Positions 8,177 through 16,823 of a DNA stretch of 64,000 nucleotides are shown one piece after another. Every line of letters begins with the position of its first letter. The first letter of the stretch is position 1. Made by a program: the position numbers and the translations under genes. The notes below the pieces were generated by a model, which worked only from the letters and a program-made list of their open reading frames with translations, was not told the DNA's origin and ran no database searches. The stretch is from Microbacterium sp. 1S1 (GTDB lineage: Bacteria > Actinomycetota > Actinomycetes > Actinomycetales > Microbacteriaceae), in NCBI RefSeq assembly GCF_008271365.1, contig NZ_CP043430.1, forward strand, positions 1,674,001-1,738,000, in the 5' to 3' direction.

Positions 8177-8655
8177 GCGTGCTCCCGCAGGACTCCGGAG
8201 CGGGCGAGGGGATCCCGCGCGCCAGGGTCGAGCGCGCGAGCGGGCACGTCGAGCGTCCGGCCGGCGCCGCCCGCCTCCCGGGCGCTCCGCGCGAGGGGTA
8301 CACGAAGCTGCCGACCGGTCCCGTGAGCGTCGAGCCCGTGGTCGTGAGCGGGCCCGACCTCGACCGGGCGGACGCGGACCACTGGGAGCCCGCCGCAGAG
8401 CCCGCGCCCATCGACGACACGCGGCTCGCGCCGTGGGCGCTGGTGGCCGCGATCGTGGCGCTCAGCGCCTCGTTCTTCGTCGGCTGGGGCATCCCGGTCG
8501 CCATCGTCGCCGTGATCGCCGCGATCATGTCGCTCCGTCGCCCCGTCGAGAGCCGGGCGATCGCGCGCTGGGCCCTCGTGCTCGGACTCTGCGCGACGGT
8601 GTACAGCCTGGGCTGGCTGGTCTGGGCCGGCATGCAGTTCGAGAGGCTGGGCTAG
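8173..8655 (+). CDS. DUF4190-like small membrane protein
   Basis: A 160-residue protein with a Pro/Ala-rich, charged cytoplasmic N-terminal half and two hydrophobic segments in the C-terminal third ([33 protein letters not shown] and [19 protein letters not shown]). The layout matches the DUF4190-type two-helix domain; no catalytic motif is visible. I take the GTG at 8173, which overlaps the tsaD stop (GTGA) and so is probably coupled to it. The function is not known. Confidence 0.7.
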   Translation: MSVLPQDSGAGEGIPRARVERASGHVERPAGAARLPGAPREGYTKLPTGPVSVEPVVVSGPDLDRADADHWEPAAEPAPIDDTRLAPWALVAAIVALSASFFVGWGIPVAIVAVIAAIMSLRRPVESRAIARWALVLGLCATVYSLGWLVWAGMQFERLG

Positions 8656-8660
8656 GCGAG

Positions 8661-9731
8661 ATGACCGCTGCGGACGACGAGGGAGTCGAGGAGCGCAGGG
8701 CTCTGCAGCGCAAGGCTTTCGGCCCGGGCGGAGGGCTGTCGGCGGCCGAGGCCGCGCGGCTGCGCGAGCTCGACGAGGCCCGGCGACAGGCGCCGCTCAT
8801 CCCGACGCCACCGGAGGAACGGCGTCCCGACGCGCATCCGGAAGACCGCGCGCAGCCGGTCTCCGCCACCGAGGTCGTCGCTCCGCACACCCCGGAGGGC
8901 GAGGCCGTGCCGGAGCCGGCCGGAGGCGACCGACGACGGCGGACGCCCCTCGGGGTGCTCGCGCTCGCGGCGGTGGTCGCGCTCCTCCTCGGCGTCGGCG
9001 CCGGCTGGCTCGCGTTCGGTCGGAGCGGCGGCTCCGCGGTCGCGCTCAGTGCCGAGCAGCAGCAGTGGCAGTCCGACCTCGTCGCATCCGGAAAGTACGA
9101 CCCCGGGTCCGTGCGCGCGGTCGCGACCGAGGAGGGCGCGGTCATCTGGGCGGCGACGCAGGACGGCGGCGCCCGCGTCTGCCTGCTCCTGGGGGCGGGG
9201 GAGAGCCCGACGCCGAGCTGCAATCAGCGGGAAGCGGTACAGAAGGAGGGGCTCTGGGGCCAGGTGACGACGGAGCGGGACGACGAGTACACGCGACAGA
9301 TCGTGGCGCAGCTGCTCCTCACGCCCGACGGCGAACCGGCCGTGAGCGTCGGCGTCTCGGAGTACGGTTCCGGCGAGGGCGGCGGCCTCACCTACGCGAA
9401 CGAGACGGAGACCCGAACTGCCGGGCGTCTCGCCGATGAGGGCTTCGATCCGAACTCGATTTGGGTCGCGGGCTACGACGGGGACGTCCCGATCTGGACG
9501 GCTTCGGAAGCCGCCACCGGACGGCAGTGCCTCGTCTACGACGGCTCCGGCGCGGACGCTCCGATGGCCTGCGAGACGGCGGAGACGCTGCAGGAACACG
9601 ACGGCCGCCTGCGCCTGCAGCTGACCGATGTCGAGAGTGGAGCGGTCACGACCTATGAGCTGCCGACCGGTGGGCCCGGCTTGTTCATGATCATCCGAGA
9701 GGGGACGGGCGTCGGTGCGGGAGGAGACTGA
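8661..9731 (+). CDS. Single-pass membrane protein with two extracytoplasmic repeats (paralogue 1)
   Basis: 356 residues, not recognised as a named family. The N terminus has a short charged module (EERRALQRKAFGPGGG then a Leu/Arg-rich helix ending RLRELDE). A Pro-rich linker and one membrane helix (about 96-118) follow, then an extracytoplasmic part with two related modules: one around GKYDPGSVRAVA...IWAATQDGGARVCLLL, one around EGFDPNSIWVAG...IWTASEAATGRQCLVY...ACE. Each module has a conserved Trp and paired Cys residues. The next gene has the same architecture, so this is a tandem duplication of a gene that itself holds a duplicated module. The ATG at 8661 follows the preceding stop by 5 nt. 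Confidence 0.75.
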   Translation: MTAADDEGVEERRALQRKAFGPGGGLSAAEAARLRELDEARRQAPLIPTPPEERRPDAHPEDRAQPVSATEVVAPHTPEGEAVPEPAGGDRRRRTPLGVLALAAVVALLLGVGAGWLAFGRSGGSAVALSAEQQQWQSDLVASGKYDPGSVRAVATEEGAVIWAATQDGGARVCLLLGAGESPTPSCNQREAVQKEGLWGQVTTERDDEYTRQIVAQLLLTPDGEPAVSVGVSEYGSGEGGGLTYANETETRTAGRLADEGFDPNSIWVAGYDGDVPIWTASEAATGRQCLVYDGSGADAPMACETAETLQEHDGRLRLQLTDVESGAVTTYELPTGGPGLFMIIREGTGVGAGGD

Positions 9732-9735
9732 TCGG

Positions 9736-10878
9736 GTGGAGAGCGACGACGCGGAGGAGCTCCGTGCGCTTGAGCGGGCCGCCTATGGGCGCGACGGGGG
9801 CCTCGACGCCGCGGCGTCGCGGCGCCTGCGCGAACTCCAGGAGAAGCACCGCCGTCGCGCGGTGGCTGCCGACGCCGGGCCGGCATCGACCCCGGAGCCG
9901 CCGACCGAAGCGGAGCCCGCTGCGCCGACGGCGGTGTCTGATCCCGGTCCAGCGGCGCCGGCCGAACCGGACGGCGAGCGCGCTCCCGAGCCGAGGCCCG
10001 TCGCTCGCCGTGTCATCGTGCCGGTGCTCGCTGCGGCGGCCGCACTCCTCGCGATCGGCGTGGGGGCGGGGTGGGGGCTGTTCGCTTCCCGGATGGACGC
10101 GGTGGCGTTGACCCCCGAACAGGACCAGCGGCGGCTCGAACTCGCCGGAGAGGGCTACGACCCCGGATCGGTCCGCCCGGTGGCGGAGGCGGAAGGCGCG
10201 CTCGCCTGGTTCGCCACGCAGGACGATGGCGGGACACGGTGCCTGATCCTCGACTTGGGCGAGGACTCCCAGACCGCGTGCATGCCGCAGGATGAGGTGG
10301 CGCCCGGCCTGTTCGCCTCGCTTCCTGCCGTGGACGGCGACGGGGAGGACGCGGTCTCCGTCGACAGCGTGTCGGCGACGATGATCTTCTCCACCACGGA
10401 CGAGCCGATGGTGAGCATCCAGCGGTGGAGCGCCGGGTCGTCTACGATCGCGCAGTTCGAAGGTCCACAGCGCGCCAGGGCGGAGGAACTCGTCCGCGAC
10501 GGGTACACGGTCGGTCTCACTCTCCTCGGTTCCTTCCGGGAGCAGCCGGTCTGGCTCGGCGATCGCCCGTCGGAGGACGGGCCCACCCAGCGCTGTCTCA
10601 TCGTCGACGCCGACGGCTCGCGACAGTGCACGGCGCTGTCGGAAGCGGTCGAGGCCGGCCTCGGCGTGCAGGTCACCGACGTCGAGCAGACGTCGGGGGC
10701 CGTGCTCGCGATCTCCGTCATCGAGGTCGCCTTCACCCGCTGGCAGGTGCCCTACCTCACCGTGACGACCGCATCGACCGCGGCCGGGACGCTCTCCGGC
10801 GACTCCTACCTCGTGACCACCGGTCCGCCGGGCGACCCGATCCGCATCGACATCCCGGGCGGCGACCCGGACGGCTGA
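9736..10878 (+). CDS. Single-pass membrane protein with two extracytoplasmic repeats (paralogue 2)
   Basis: 380-residue paralogue of the preceding gene: N-terminal EELRALERAAYGRDGGL and RLRELQEKHRR, Pro/Ala linker, membrane helix at about 93-115, then modules GYDPGSVRPVA...WFATQDDGGTRCLIL...ACM and DGYTVGLTLLG...VWLGDRP...QRCLIV...CTA. The GTG at 9736 lies just after the upstream stop with GGAGG 11 nt before it; a GTG at 9715 in the same frame would overlap the upstream gene. Starting at 9736 aligns the N terminus with the paralogue. Function unknown; the Cys pairs suggest disulfide-bonded domains outside the membrane. Confidence 0.75.
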   Translation: MESDDAEELRALERAAYGRDGGLDAAASRRLRELQEKHRRRAVAADAGPASTPEPPTEAEPAAPTAVSDPGPAAPAEPDGERAPEPRPVARRVIVPVLAAAAALLAIGVGAGWGLFASRMDAVALTPEQDQRRLELAGEGYDPGSVRPVAEAEGALAWFATQDDGGTRCLILDLGEDSQTACMPQDEVAPGLFASLPAVDGDGEDAVSVDSVSATMIFSTTDEPMVSIQRWSAGSSTIAQFEGPQRARAEELVRDGYTVGLTLLGSFREQPVWLGDRPSEDGPTQRCLIVDADGSRQCTALSEAVEAGLGVQVTDVEQTSGAVLAISVIEVAFTRWQVPYLTVTTASTAAGTLSGDSYLVTTGPPGDPIRIDIPGGDPDG

Positions 10879-10883
10879 CGCGC

Positions 10884-12089
10884 TCAGTCCGCCGCCGGCA
10901 CCCGGTCGGCGAGGATCGCCCGCCGCTGGTCGCCGTACCGCGCGAGGATCAGCGTCGCTTCGGCATCGCCGCGCAGGGTCAGCTTCCTGCGGAAGGCCGC
11001 AGGGTCGACATCCACTCCGCGCTTCTTGATCTCGATGCGGCCGATGCCGTGCGCGTTCAGGGCCGCGTTGATCGTCTTGGGTGTGATGGGCAGCGTCTCC
11101 CGGACGCGGAAGGACTGCACGAACGGGCTCGTGAGGGCGGCGTCGGAGGTCAGGTACGCGATGCGCGGGTCGAGCATTCCGGCGTCGAGGCTGCGGGCGA
11201 CGTCGCCGATGAGGCGGGCCCGGATGACGGCACCGTCCGGTTCGTGGAGGAACGCGCCGAGGGACCGGACGGGGGCGTCCTCGGTGTCGGCGGGGGCGGT
11301 GAGCTCGTGCGAGCGCTCGCCGCGGATCACGAGCGCCGAGCGCCGCACGCCCTCCCGCGCCAGCTCCCTCGACCACACCACGAGTTCGACGACACTGCCG
11401 TCGGCGCTGACCCACTGCGTCTCCGCGTCCAGCGGCAGGGTGCCGCGGTCGTGGGCGGGACCGAGCTTGATCCCGGTCGGGCGCTCCGCGGCGACGCCGA
11501 AGGCCCAGTCGAGGGAGGGCGAGTAGTCGTCGGCGGAGACACGTCTGGTCTCGCTGTGACCGGAGGTGCGGCGAGCCGGATCCATCCAGACGGCCTGCCC
11601 GGCGACAGGTTCTCCGAGCGCCTCCTCCGCGGTCGCGTGGCGCACCGCGGCGTCGTCTCCGAAGGGCGCGAGGTTGTAGGCGGCGAGGGCCGCGGTCACC
11701 TCATCGGCGTCGACCGCCAGCACGGTGAGGCCGGCGCCGGCGAACGCGAGGGCGTCGCCGCCGATGCCGCAGCCGAGATCGGCCACCTCGGCGAGGCCCG
11801 CGCGACGGATCCGCTGAGCGTGCCGTGCGGCCACCGCGAGGCGCGTGGCCTGTTCGAGGCCCGCGCGGGTGAACAGCATGCGCGCGGCGAACGGACCGAA
11901 CTTCGCCGTGGCCCTGGCGCGCAGGTGCGCCTGGCCGACGACCGCGGAGACGAGGTCGGGGGAGTGGCCCGCGGCGCGGAGCCGCGACACGGCGGTCGCG
12001 GCCTCGGCGGTGGACGTGATCGGCCCGACGGCGTCGAGCAGTTCGAGGCCGGCAGGGGTCAGCAGGGCGCGCAGCTCGGACATCTCCAC
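10884..12089 (-). CDS. Class I SAM-dependent methyltransferase with THUMP-like C terminus
   Basis: 401 residues. The SAM-binding motif VADLGCGIGGDALAFAGAGLTVLAVDAD (motif I, about residue 104 on) and MDPARR (about 170) mark a Rossmann-fold methyltransferase. The C-terminal part (PITPKTINAALNAHGIGRIEIKKRGVDVDP) looks like the THUMP-like domain of a family probably acting on RNA. The target is not shown by the sequence. A TAGGCT -10 box lies 6 nt before the GTG at 12089, so a leaderless start is plausible; an ATG two codons in (12083) is the alternative. Confidence 0.8.
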   Translation of the reverse strand: MEMSELRALLTPAGLELLDAVGPITSTAEAATAVSRLRAAGHSPDLVSAVVGQAHLRARATAKFGPFAARMLFTRAGLEQATRLAVAARHAQRIRRAGLAEVADLGCGIGGDALAFAGAGLTVLAVDADEVTAALAAYNLAPFGDDAAVRHATAEEALGEPVAGQAVWMDPARRTSGHSETRRVSADDYSPSLDWAFGVAAERPTGIKLGPAHDRGTLPLDAETQWVSADGSVVELVVWSRELAREGVRRSALVIRGERSHELTAPADTEDAPVRSLGAFLHEPDGAVIRARLIGDVARSLDAGMLDPRIAYLTSDAALTSPFVQSFRVRETLPITPKTINAALNAHGIGRIEIKKRGVDVDPAAFRRKLTLRGDAEATLILARYGDQRRAILADRVPAAD

Positions 12090-12095
12090 CCTCTC

Positions 12096-12101
12096 AGCCT
12101 A
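12096..12101 (-). promoter_or_regulatory. -10 box of the methyltransferase gene
   Basis: TAGGCT on the minus strand, then GAGAGG and GTG: the 6-nt leaderless spacing. Confidence 0.55.
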
Positions 12102-12126
12102 GGTCCCGCCCGGCGACCGACCCGGG

Positions 12127-12153
12127 TTGGCACTCGCATTGCATGAGTGCCAG
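12127..12153. promoter_or_regulatory. CIRCE operator 1 (HrcA site)
   Basis: TTGGCACTC, 9 nt, GAGTGCCAG, close to the CIRCE consensus TTAGCACTC-N9-GAGTGCTAA. It overlaps the -35 box of groES, so HrcA binding would block polymerase. Confidence 0.85.
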
Positions 12154-12168
12154 CCGACCGCCTACACT
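12139..12168 (+). promoter_or_regulatory. groES promoter
   Basis: TTGCAT (12139-12144) and TACACT (12163-12168), 18 nt apart, lying between and within the two CIRCE elements. Confidence 0.6.
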
Positions 12169-12172
12169 GGCA

Positions 12173-12199
12173 TTAGCACTCTCGGGTTGAGAGTGCGAA
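12173..12199. promoter_or_regulatory. CIRCE operator 2 (HrcA site)
   Basis: TTAGCACTC, 9 nt, GAGTGCGAA; the left arm is a perfect CIRCE arm. It lies just downstream of the -10 box, over the transcript start. Confidence 0.9.
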
Positions 12200-12239
12200 C
12201 GAGTCTTTCGTGTCAGCGTCAAGAAAGAAGAGGTAGACC

Positions 12240-12536
12240 GTGTCGGTTTCCATCAAGCCGCTCGAGGACCGCATCGTCATCAAGCAGGTCGAGGCCGAGC
12301 AGACCACCGCGAGTGGCCTGGTCATCCCCGACACCGCCAAGGAGAAGCCCCAGGAGGGCGAGGTCGTGGCGGTCGGCCCCGGCCGCATCGACGACAACGG
12401 CAACCGCGTTCCGCTCGACGTCGCCGTCGGCGACCGCGTGCTCTACAGCAAGTACGGCGGCACCGAGGTGAAGTTCGGCGCGGACGAGTTCCTCGTCCTG
12501 TCGGCTCGCGACGTCCTGGCGGTCGTCGTCCGCTGA
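12240..12536 (+). CDS. groES: Co-chaperonin GroES (Cpn10)
   Basis: 98-residue lid of the GroEL folding chamber, usual length. [20 protein letters not shown] and the glycine/acidic loop [26 protein letters not shown] are typical. The GTG start follows AAGAAGAGG. Two CIRCE elements upstream indicate heat-shock control by HrcA. groEL does not follow: a terminator and rarD come next, so groEL must be at another locus. Confidence 0.97.
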   Translation: MSVSIKPLEDRIVIKQVEAEQTTASGLVIPDTAKEKPQEGEVVAVGPGRIDDNGNRVPLDVAVGDRVLYSKYGGTEVKFGADEFLVLSARDVLAVVVR

Positions 12537-12583
12537 TCGCAGACCCCGGCTGCCTCCGCCCGCGGACGGCGGCCCGGTCCGAA

Positions 12584-12618
12584 GAGGGTCCGGATGCTTC
12601 GGCATCCGGGCCCTCTTT
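12584..12618 (+). terminator. Terminator of groES
   Basis: 14-bp stem (one G-U) with a TTCG loop, followed by TTTCG. The stem core GGATGC-TTCG-GCATCC recurs after the livJ-type gene. Confidence 0.8.
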
Positions 12619-12655
12619 CGCGTTCGTGAGAACATCGGCCGGTCCTCGACGGGCA

Positions 12656-12661
12656 TAGGGT
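12656..12661 (+). promoter_or_regulatory. -10 box of rarD, leaderless arrangement
   Basis: TAGGGT, then 6 nt, then the GTG start. Confidence 0.6.
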
Positions 12662-12667
12662 TGTGCG

Positions 12668-13600
12668 GTGACCCCCGAGACGACCCGTGCCACCCGGACG
12701 GCGGGCGTCGCCTACGCCGGGAGCGCCTACCTGCTGTGGGGCGTGCTCCCGCTGTACTTCCTCCTGCTCCAGCCCACGGGCCCGTGGGAGGTCGTCGCCT
12801 GGCGGGTCCTGCTCTCCTTCGTCTTCTGCCTCCTGTTGCTCACCGTCACCCGCGGGTGGCCCGCGTTCCGTGCGATCGTCCGCGACCCGCGGCTGCTGGG
12901 GTGGACGGCGCTCGCCGGCCTGCTCATCTACGTGAACTGGCAGGTGTTCGTGCTCGGCACGCTCAGCGAGAACGTCGTGGAGACCGCGCTCGGCTACTTC
13001 ATCAACCCGATCACGACCGTGCTGCTCGGAGTGTTCGTGCTGAAGGAGCGTATCCGTCGCCTGCAGTGGGCGGCGATCGCGATCGCGGGGGCGGCAGTCG
13101 TCGTCATCATCGTGGCGTACGGCGCCTTCCCGTGGATCGCCCTGTCGCTCACGGCGTCCTTCGGCCTGTACGGGCTCATCAAGAAGAAGATCGGCCCCGC
13201 GGTCGATGCGGTCAGCGGCCTGACTCTCGAGTCGTTCTGGCTGATCCCGATCGCCGGCGTGCAGCTCGTGGTCGTGGCACTGACGCCCGCCGGACTGACA
13301 CTGGGGACCAACGGCTGGCCGCACGCCGTGTTGCTTGCGTGCGCCGGGGTGGCCACAGCCGTCCCGCTGCTGCTCTTCGCGGCCGGCACCCGGCGCGTCG
13401 ACCTCACGGTCATCGGCATGCTGCAGTTCCTCACGCCGATCCTCCAGTTCGTGATCGGCGTCGCCGTGCTGCACGAGCCCATGCCGGCGGAGCGCTGGAT
13501 CGGCTTCCTGCTGGTCTGGCTCGCGATCACCGTGTTCGTCGTCGACCTGCTGCTCGCCGCCCGCCGCGGGCGCCGCCTCGCCCGCGCGACGGGGCTCTGA
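12668..13600 (+). CDS. rarD: RarD/EamA-family transporter
   Basis: Integral membrane protein, 310 residues, about ten hydrophobic segments arranged as two EamA halves. YAGSAYLLWGVLPLYF at the N terminus, LLIYVNWQVFVLGT and ALGYFINPITTVLLG are hallmarks of the RarD subgroup. The substrate is not established for the subgroup; relatives export small metabolites. GTG start at 12668 with a -10 box 6 nt before it and no clear ribosome site. Confidence 0.88.
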   Translation: MTPETTRATRTAGVAYAGSAYLLWGVLPLYFLLLQPTGPWEVVAWRVLLSFVFCLLLLTVTRGWPAFRAIVRDPRLLGWTALAGLLIYVNWQVFVLGTLSENVVETALGYFINPITTVLLGVFVLKERIRRLQWAAIAIAGAAVVVIIVAYGAFPWIALSLTASFGLYGLIKKKIGPAVDAVSGLTLESFWLIPIAGVQLVVVALTPAGLTLGTNGWPHAVLLACAGVATAVPLLLFAAGTRRVDLTVIGMLQFLTPILQFVIGVAVLHEPMPAERWIGFLLVWLAITVFVVDLLLAARRGRRLARATGL

Positions 13601-13743
13601 GACTGCGACCGGAGCCCGGAAACGACGGGATCGGATCGTTAACGCACCGAGATACTTGCCTCTCCTGCGCGCGGGTCGCACGCCCTAGTGTTAGAGCACC
13701 CGACTGTGGTCACCATCCACGTTCGTTTACGCAAGGGAGCATC

Positions 13744-15000
13744 ATGAACGCACTGAAGGGCTCGCGCAGCGCGAGGATCTTCGCCGGGATCGCGCTGGTC
13801 AGCGCCTCCGCCCTCATCATCGCGGGCTGCAGCAGCACGCCGAACGCGGAGCCGTCGGAGGGGGGCGGTGACAAGCCCGCCGCCGACCTGACGCTCAAGC
13901 TCGGTTCGCTGCTGCCCGCCACCGGCACGCTCGCGTTCCTCGGCGCGCCGATGGAAGCCGGTGTCCAGCTCGCCGTGAACCAGATCAACGAGGCCGACGC
14001 CGGCGTGACGATCGAGCTCACCGGTGCCGACGAGGGCGACCTCGACAACAAGGCCTACGAGACCTCGATCACGAACCTGCGCAACGAGGGCATCACGGCC
14101 ATGGTCGGCGCCGCATCCTCCAGCGTCACCAAGCTCATCCTCGACGGCAACGCGGGCGCGGACATCCTCACGGTGTCTCCGTCGAACACGTCGCCGGACT
14201 TCACGGGTATCAACCCGCTTTACTTCCGCACCGCGCCGAGCGACAACCTGCAGGGCGAAGTGCTGGGCAACCAGATCGCCGAGGACGGCCACAAGACCCT
14301 CGGCATCATCTACCAGAACGACCCGTACGGCACCGGGCTGTTCGAGGCGATCAAGTCGACCTTCGAGGGCACGGGCGGCGAGGTCGTCGCCGACGCGTCC
14401 TACAACCAGGGTGACGGCCAGTTCAACGCGCAGGTCTCCGAGATCGCCGCGGCGAAGCCGGACGCGGTCGCCATCGTGTCCTACGACCAGTTCGCCACCA
14501 TCGCGCCGCTGCTCGGCAACGCGGGGATCGACACCGGTTCGCTGTACCTCGTCGACGGCAACCTCAAGGACTGGGGCGCGGACATCTCCGTCAGCCTCGA
14601 GGGCTCGAAGGGCACCCGCGCCGGCGCCGAGCTGCCGCAGGACTTCCTGGACCAGCTGAACGAGGTCTGGACCGCCGAGGGCAACGACCCGATCGACGCC
14701 GTGACGTACTCCGCCGAGGCGTACGACGCCGTGGTCCTCATGGCGCTGTCGGCGCTCAAGGCCGGCTCCGTGGAGGGGCCGGACATCGCGGCCGAGATGA
14801 TCGCCGTCTCGGGCGGTGAAGGCGACGGCGAGAAGTGCGACACCTTCGCCGACTGCGCCGCCATCATCAACGACGGCGGCACGCCGGACTACGACGGCCT
14901 CTCGGGCGAGATCACGTTCGACGAGAACAACGACCCCAAGGGTGCCGCGATCGGCGTCTACGAGTTCGACGCCGAGAACGTCACCACGCGCATCAAGTAA
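13744..15000 (+). CDS. livJ: Branched-chain amino-acid-type ABC transporter substrate-binding lipoprotein
   Basis: Peripla_BP_6/LivJ-type receptor, 418 residues. The signal peptide ends in a lipobox (LIIAGC), so it is a lipoprotein on the outer membrane face. The mature protein has the two-lobe signature LKLGSLLPATGTLAFLGAPMEAGVQLAVNQIN and PDAVAIVSYDQFA. A Cys pair near the C terminus (KCDTFADC) may form a disulfide. AAGGGAG precedes the ATG; a -10-like TAGTGT lies at 13686-13691. The transport genes livHMGF converge on it from the opposite strand, so the receptor has its own promoter. Ligand inferred from family; related receptors bind amides or urea. Confidence 0.88.
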   Translation: MNALKGSRSARIFAGIALVSASALIIAGCSSTPNAEPSEGGGDKPAADLTLKLGSLLPATGTLAFLGAPMEAGVQLAVNQINEADAGVTIELTGADEGDLDNKAYETSITNLRNEGITAMVGAASSSVTKLILDGNAGADILTVSPSNTSPDFTGINPLYFRTAPSDNLQGEVLGNQIAEDGHKTLGIIYQNDPYGTGLFEAIKSTFEGTGGEVVADASYNQGDGQFNAQVSEIAAAKPDAVAIVSYDQFATIAPLLGNAGIDTGSLYLVDGNLKDWGADISVSLEGSKGTRAGAELPQDFLDQLNEVWTAEGNDPIDAVTYSAEAYDAVVLMALSALKAGSVEGPDIAAEMIAVSGGEGDGEKCDTFADCAAIINDGGTPDYDGLSGEITFDENNDPKGAAIGVYEFDAENVTTRIK

Positions 15001-15010
15001 GGCGCACGAC

Positions 15011-15044
15011 GAAGGCCCCGGATGCTTCGGCATCCGGGGCCTTC
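15011..15044. terminator. Bidirectional terminator between livJ and livF
   Basis: Perfect 15-bp stem with a TTCG loop. It serves the convergent livJ (+) and livF (-) and shares the core GGATGC-TTCG-GCATCC with the groES terminator. Confidence 0.85.
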
Positions 15045-15063
15045 CTCGTGTCGGCGTGGATCG

Positions 15064-15831
15064 TCAGGCGGCGTCGGTGCCGAGCGTGCCGAGGTACAGG
15101 CCGATGACCTTGGGGTCGTTCAGCAGCTCCCGGCCGGTGCCCTCGTAGGCGTCCTTGCCCTGGTCGAGCACATAGCCGCGGTCGCAGATCTGCAGGCACC
15201 GGCGGGCGTTCTGCTCCACCATGATCGTCGTGACGCCGGCCTTGTTGATGTCGGAGACCCGGATGAAGGCGTCGTCCTGGCGCACGGGGGAGAGGCCGGC
15301 CGACGGCTCGTCCAGCAGCAGCACGGACGGGTCCATCATGAGCGCCCGCGACATCGCGACCATCTGCCGCTCGCCACCCGAGAGCGAACCCGCGCGCTGC
15401 TTGAGCCGCTTGCCGAGCTCACCGAAGATGCTGCTGACGAACTCCAGCCGCTCCGCGAAGATCTTCGGGTTCTGGTAGAGCCCCATCTCGAGGTTCTCCT
15501 GGATCGTGAGCGACGGGAAGACGTTGTTCGTCTGCGGGACGAAAGCGACCCCGCGTGCCACGAGCTTGTCCGCCTTGAGTCCGACGATGCTCTCGCCCTT
15601 GACGGTGATGTCGCCGTCGCGCACGTTCACCATGCCGAAGATGGCCTTCAGCAGCGTCGACTTGCCGGCGCCGTTGGGACCGATGATGCCGATCAGCTCG
15701 CCCTTGTGCGCCACGAGGTTCGCACCGTTGAGGATGTTCACCCCGGGGAGGTAGCCGGCGTGGACGTTCGTGAGCTCGACGACCACGTCGTCGTTCTTGA
15801 TCTCGTTCCGCTCGGCGGGTGCGTCGGTCAC
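15064..15831 (-). CDS. livF: Branched-chain amino-acid ABC transporter ATPase LivF
   Basis: Cytoplasmic ATPase, 255 residues. Walker A GPNGAGKST, signature LSGGERQMVAMSRALM, Walker B VLLLDEPSAG and switch histidine-type region are present. VVELTNVHAGYLPGVNILNG and the ending VIGLYLG are typical of LivF. GTG start overlapping the livG stop (GTGA). It is the last gene of livH-livM-livG-livF. Confidence 0.93.
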   Translation of the reverse strand: MTDAPAERNEIKNDDVVVELTNVHAGYLPGVNILNGANLVAHKGELIGIIGPNGAGKSTLLKAIFGMVNVRDGDITVKGESIVGLKADKLVARGVAFVPQTNNVFPSLTIQENLEMGLYQNPKIFAERLEFVSSIFGELGKRLKQRAGSLSGGERQMVAMSRALMMDPSVLLLDEPSAGLSPVRQDDAFIRVSDINKAGVTTIMVEQNARRCLQICDRGYVLDQGKDAYEGTGRELLNDPKVIGLYLGTLGTDAA

Positions 15832-16823
15832 GGCTTCTCCTCCTCGGTGTCCTCGGCCTCGACCTCGGCTTCGACCTCGGTCTCGATCTGCTCTCTGATG
15901 CGCTCGGCGTCGGCGTCGGAGATCACCGGCAGACGACCGGTGACGGCGCCGAGGTCCACGTCCTGGTGAGCGCCCAGGTAGGCGTCCACGACGGCGGGGT
16001 CCTCCATGACCGTCTCCGGTGGCCCTTCGGCCACGACGCGCCCCTCGGCCATCACGACGACCCAGTCGGCGATGTGGCGCACCATGTGCATGTCGTGCTC
16101 CACGAACAGCACGGTCATCCCGAGGTCCTTGAGGTCGAGGATGTGGTCGAGCAGCGACTGCGTGAGAGCCGGGTTCACCCCGGCCATCGGCTCGTCCAGC
16201 ATGACAAGACTCGGGTCGCTCATCAGGGCCCGCGCCATCTCCAGGAGTTTCCGCTGCCCGCCGGAGAGGGAGGCGGCGAAGTCCTGCTCCTTGGCGTCGA
16301 GCTTGAAGCGCACGAGGAGCTCGTGGGCGCGCTGCTCGATCTCGGCCTCCTGCTTGCGCCACAGGAACGGGAACAGGCCGGCCCAGAAGCCCTCGCCGCG
16401 CTGATCCTTCGCACCGAGCTTCATGTTCTCCAGCACCGTCAGCAGCGACAGCGACTTGGTGAGCTGGAAGGTGCGCACCTGTCCCATCCGGGCCACCTTG
16501 AACGAGGGGATCCCGGAGAGGTTCTTGCCGTCGTACGACCAGGTGCCGCTGTTGGGCTTGTCGAAGCCGCACAGAAGGTTGAACAGCGTGGTCTTGCCGG
16601 CACCGTTCGGTCCGATCAGCGCCGTGATGGCGCCGCGCGGGATCTCCAGGTGATCGACGTCGACGGCGGTCAGGCCGCCGAAGCGCCTCTGCACGGCGTC
16701 GACGACCAGGATCGGGTCGACCTTCTTGACCCCGGGGGCGGCAGGACCGGTGGCGAGGCCGGTGGTCTTGGCGCGAGGGGTGCTCTTCGCGGGCGTGACG
16801 GCCGCGTCGTTCTCACTTGACAA
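15828..16823 (-). CDS. livG: Branched-chain amino-acid ABC transporter ATPase LivG
   Basis: Second ATPase, 331 residues, longer than the usual ~260 because of an extra ~40-residue N-terminal segment and a charged Glu-rich tail (ETEVEAEVEAEDTEEEKP). GPNGAGKTT, RTFQLTKSLSLLTVLENM, LSGGQRKLLEMARALM and VMLDEPMAGVNP are the LivG motifs. The only suitable start in frame is TTG at 16823, with a GAGGGAGA ribosome site 8 nt upstream; it overlaps the end of livM by 11 nt. Confidence 0.9.
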   Translation of the reverse strand: MSSENDAAVTPAKSTPRAKTTGLATGPAAPGVKKVDPILVVDAVQRRFGGLTAVDVDHLEIPRGAITALIGPNGAGKTTLFNLLCGFDKPNSGTWSYDGKNLSGIPSFKVARMGQVRTFQLTKSLSLLTVLENMKLGAKDQRGEGFWAGLFPFLWRKQEAEIEQRAHELLVRFKLDAKEQDFAASLSGGQRKLLEMARALMSDPSLVMLDEPMAGVNPALTQSLLDHILDLKDLGMTVLFVEHDMHMVRHIADWVVVMAEGRVVAEGPPETVMEDPAVVDAYLGAHQDVDLGAVTGRLPVISDADAERIREQIETEVEAEVEAEDTEEEKP

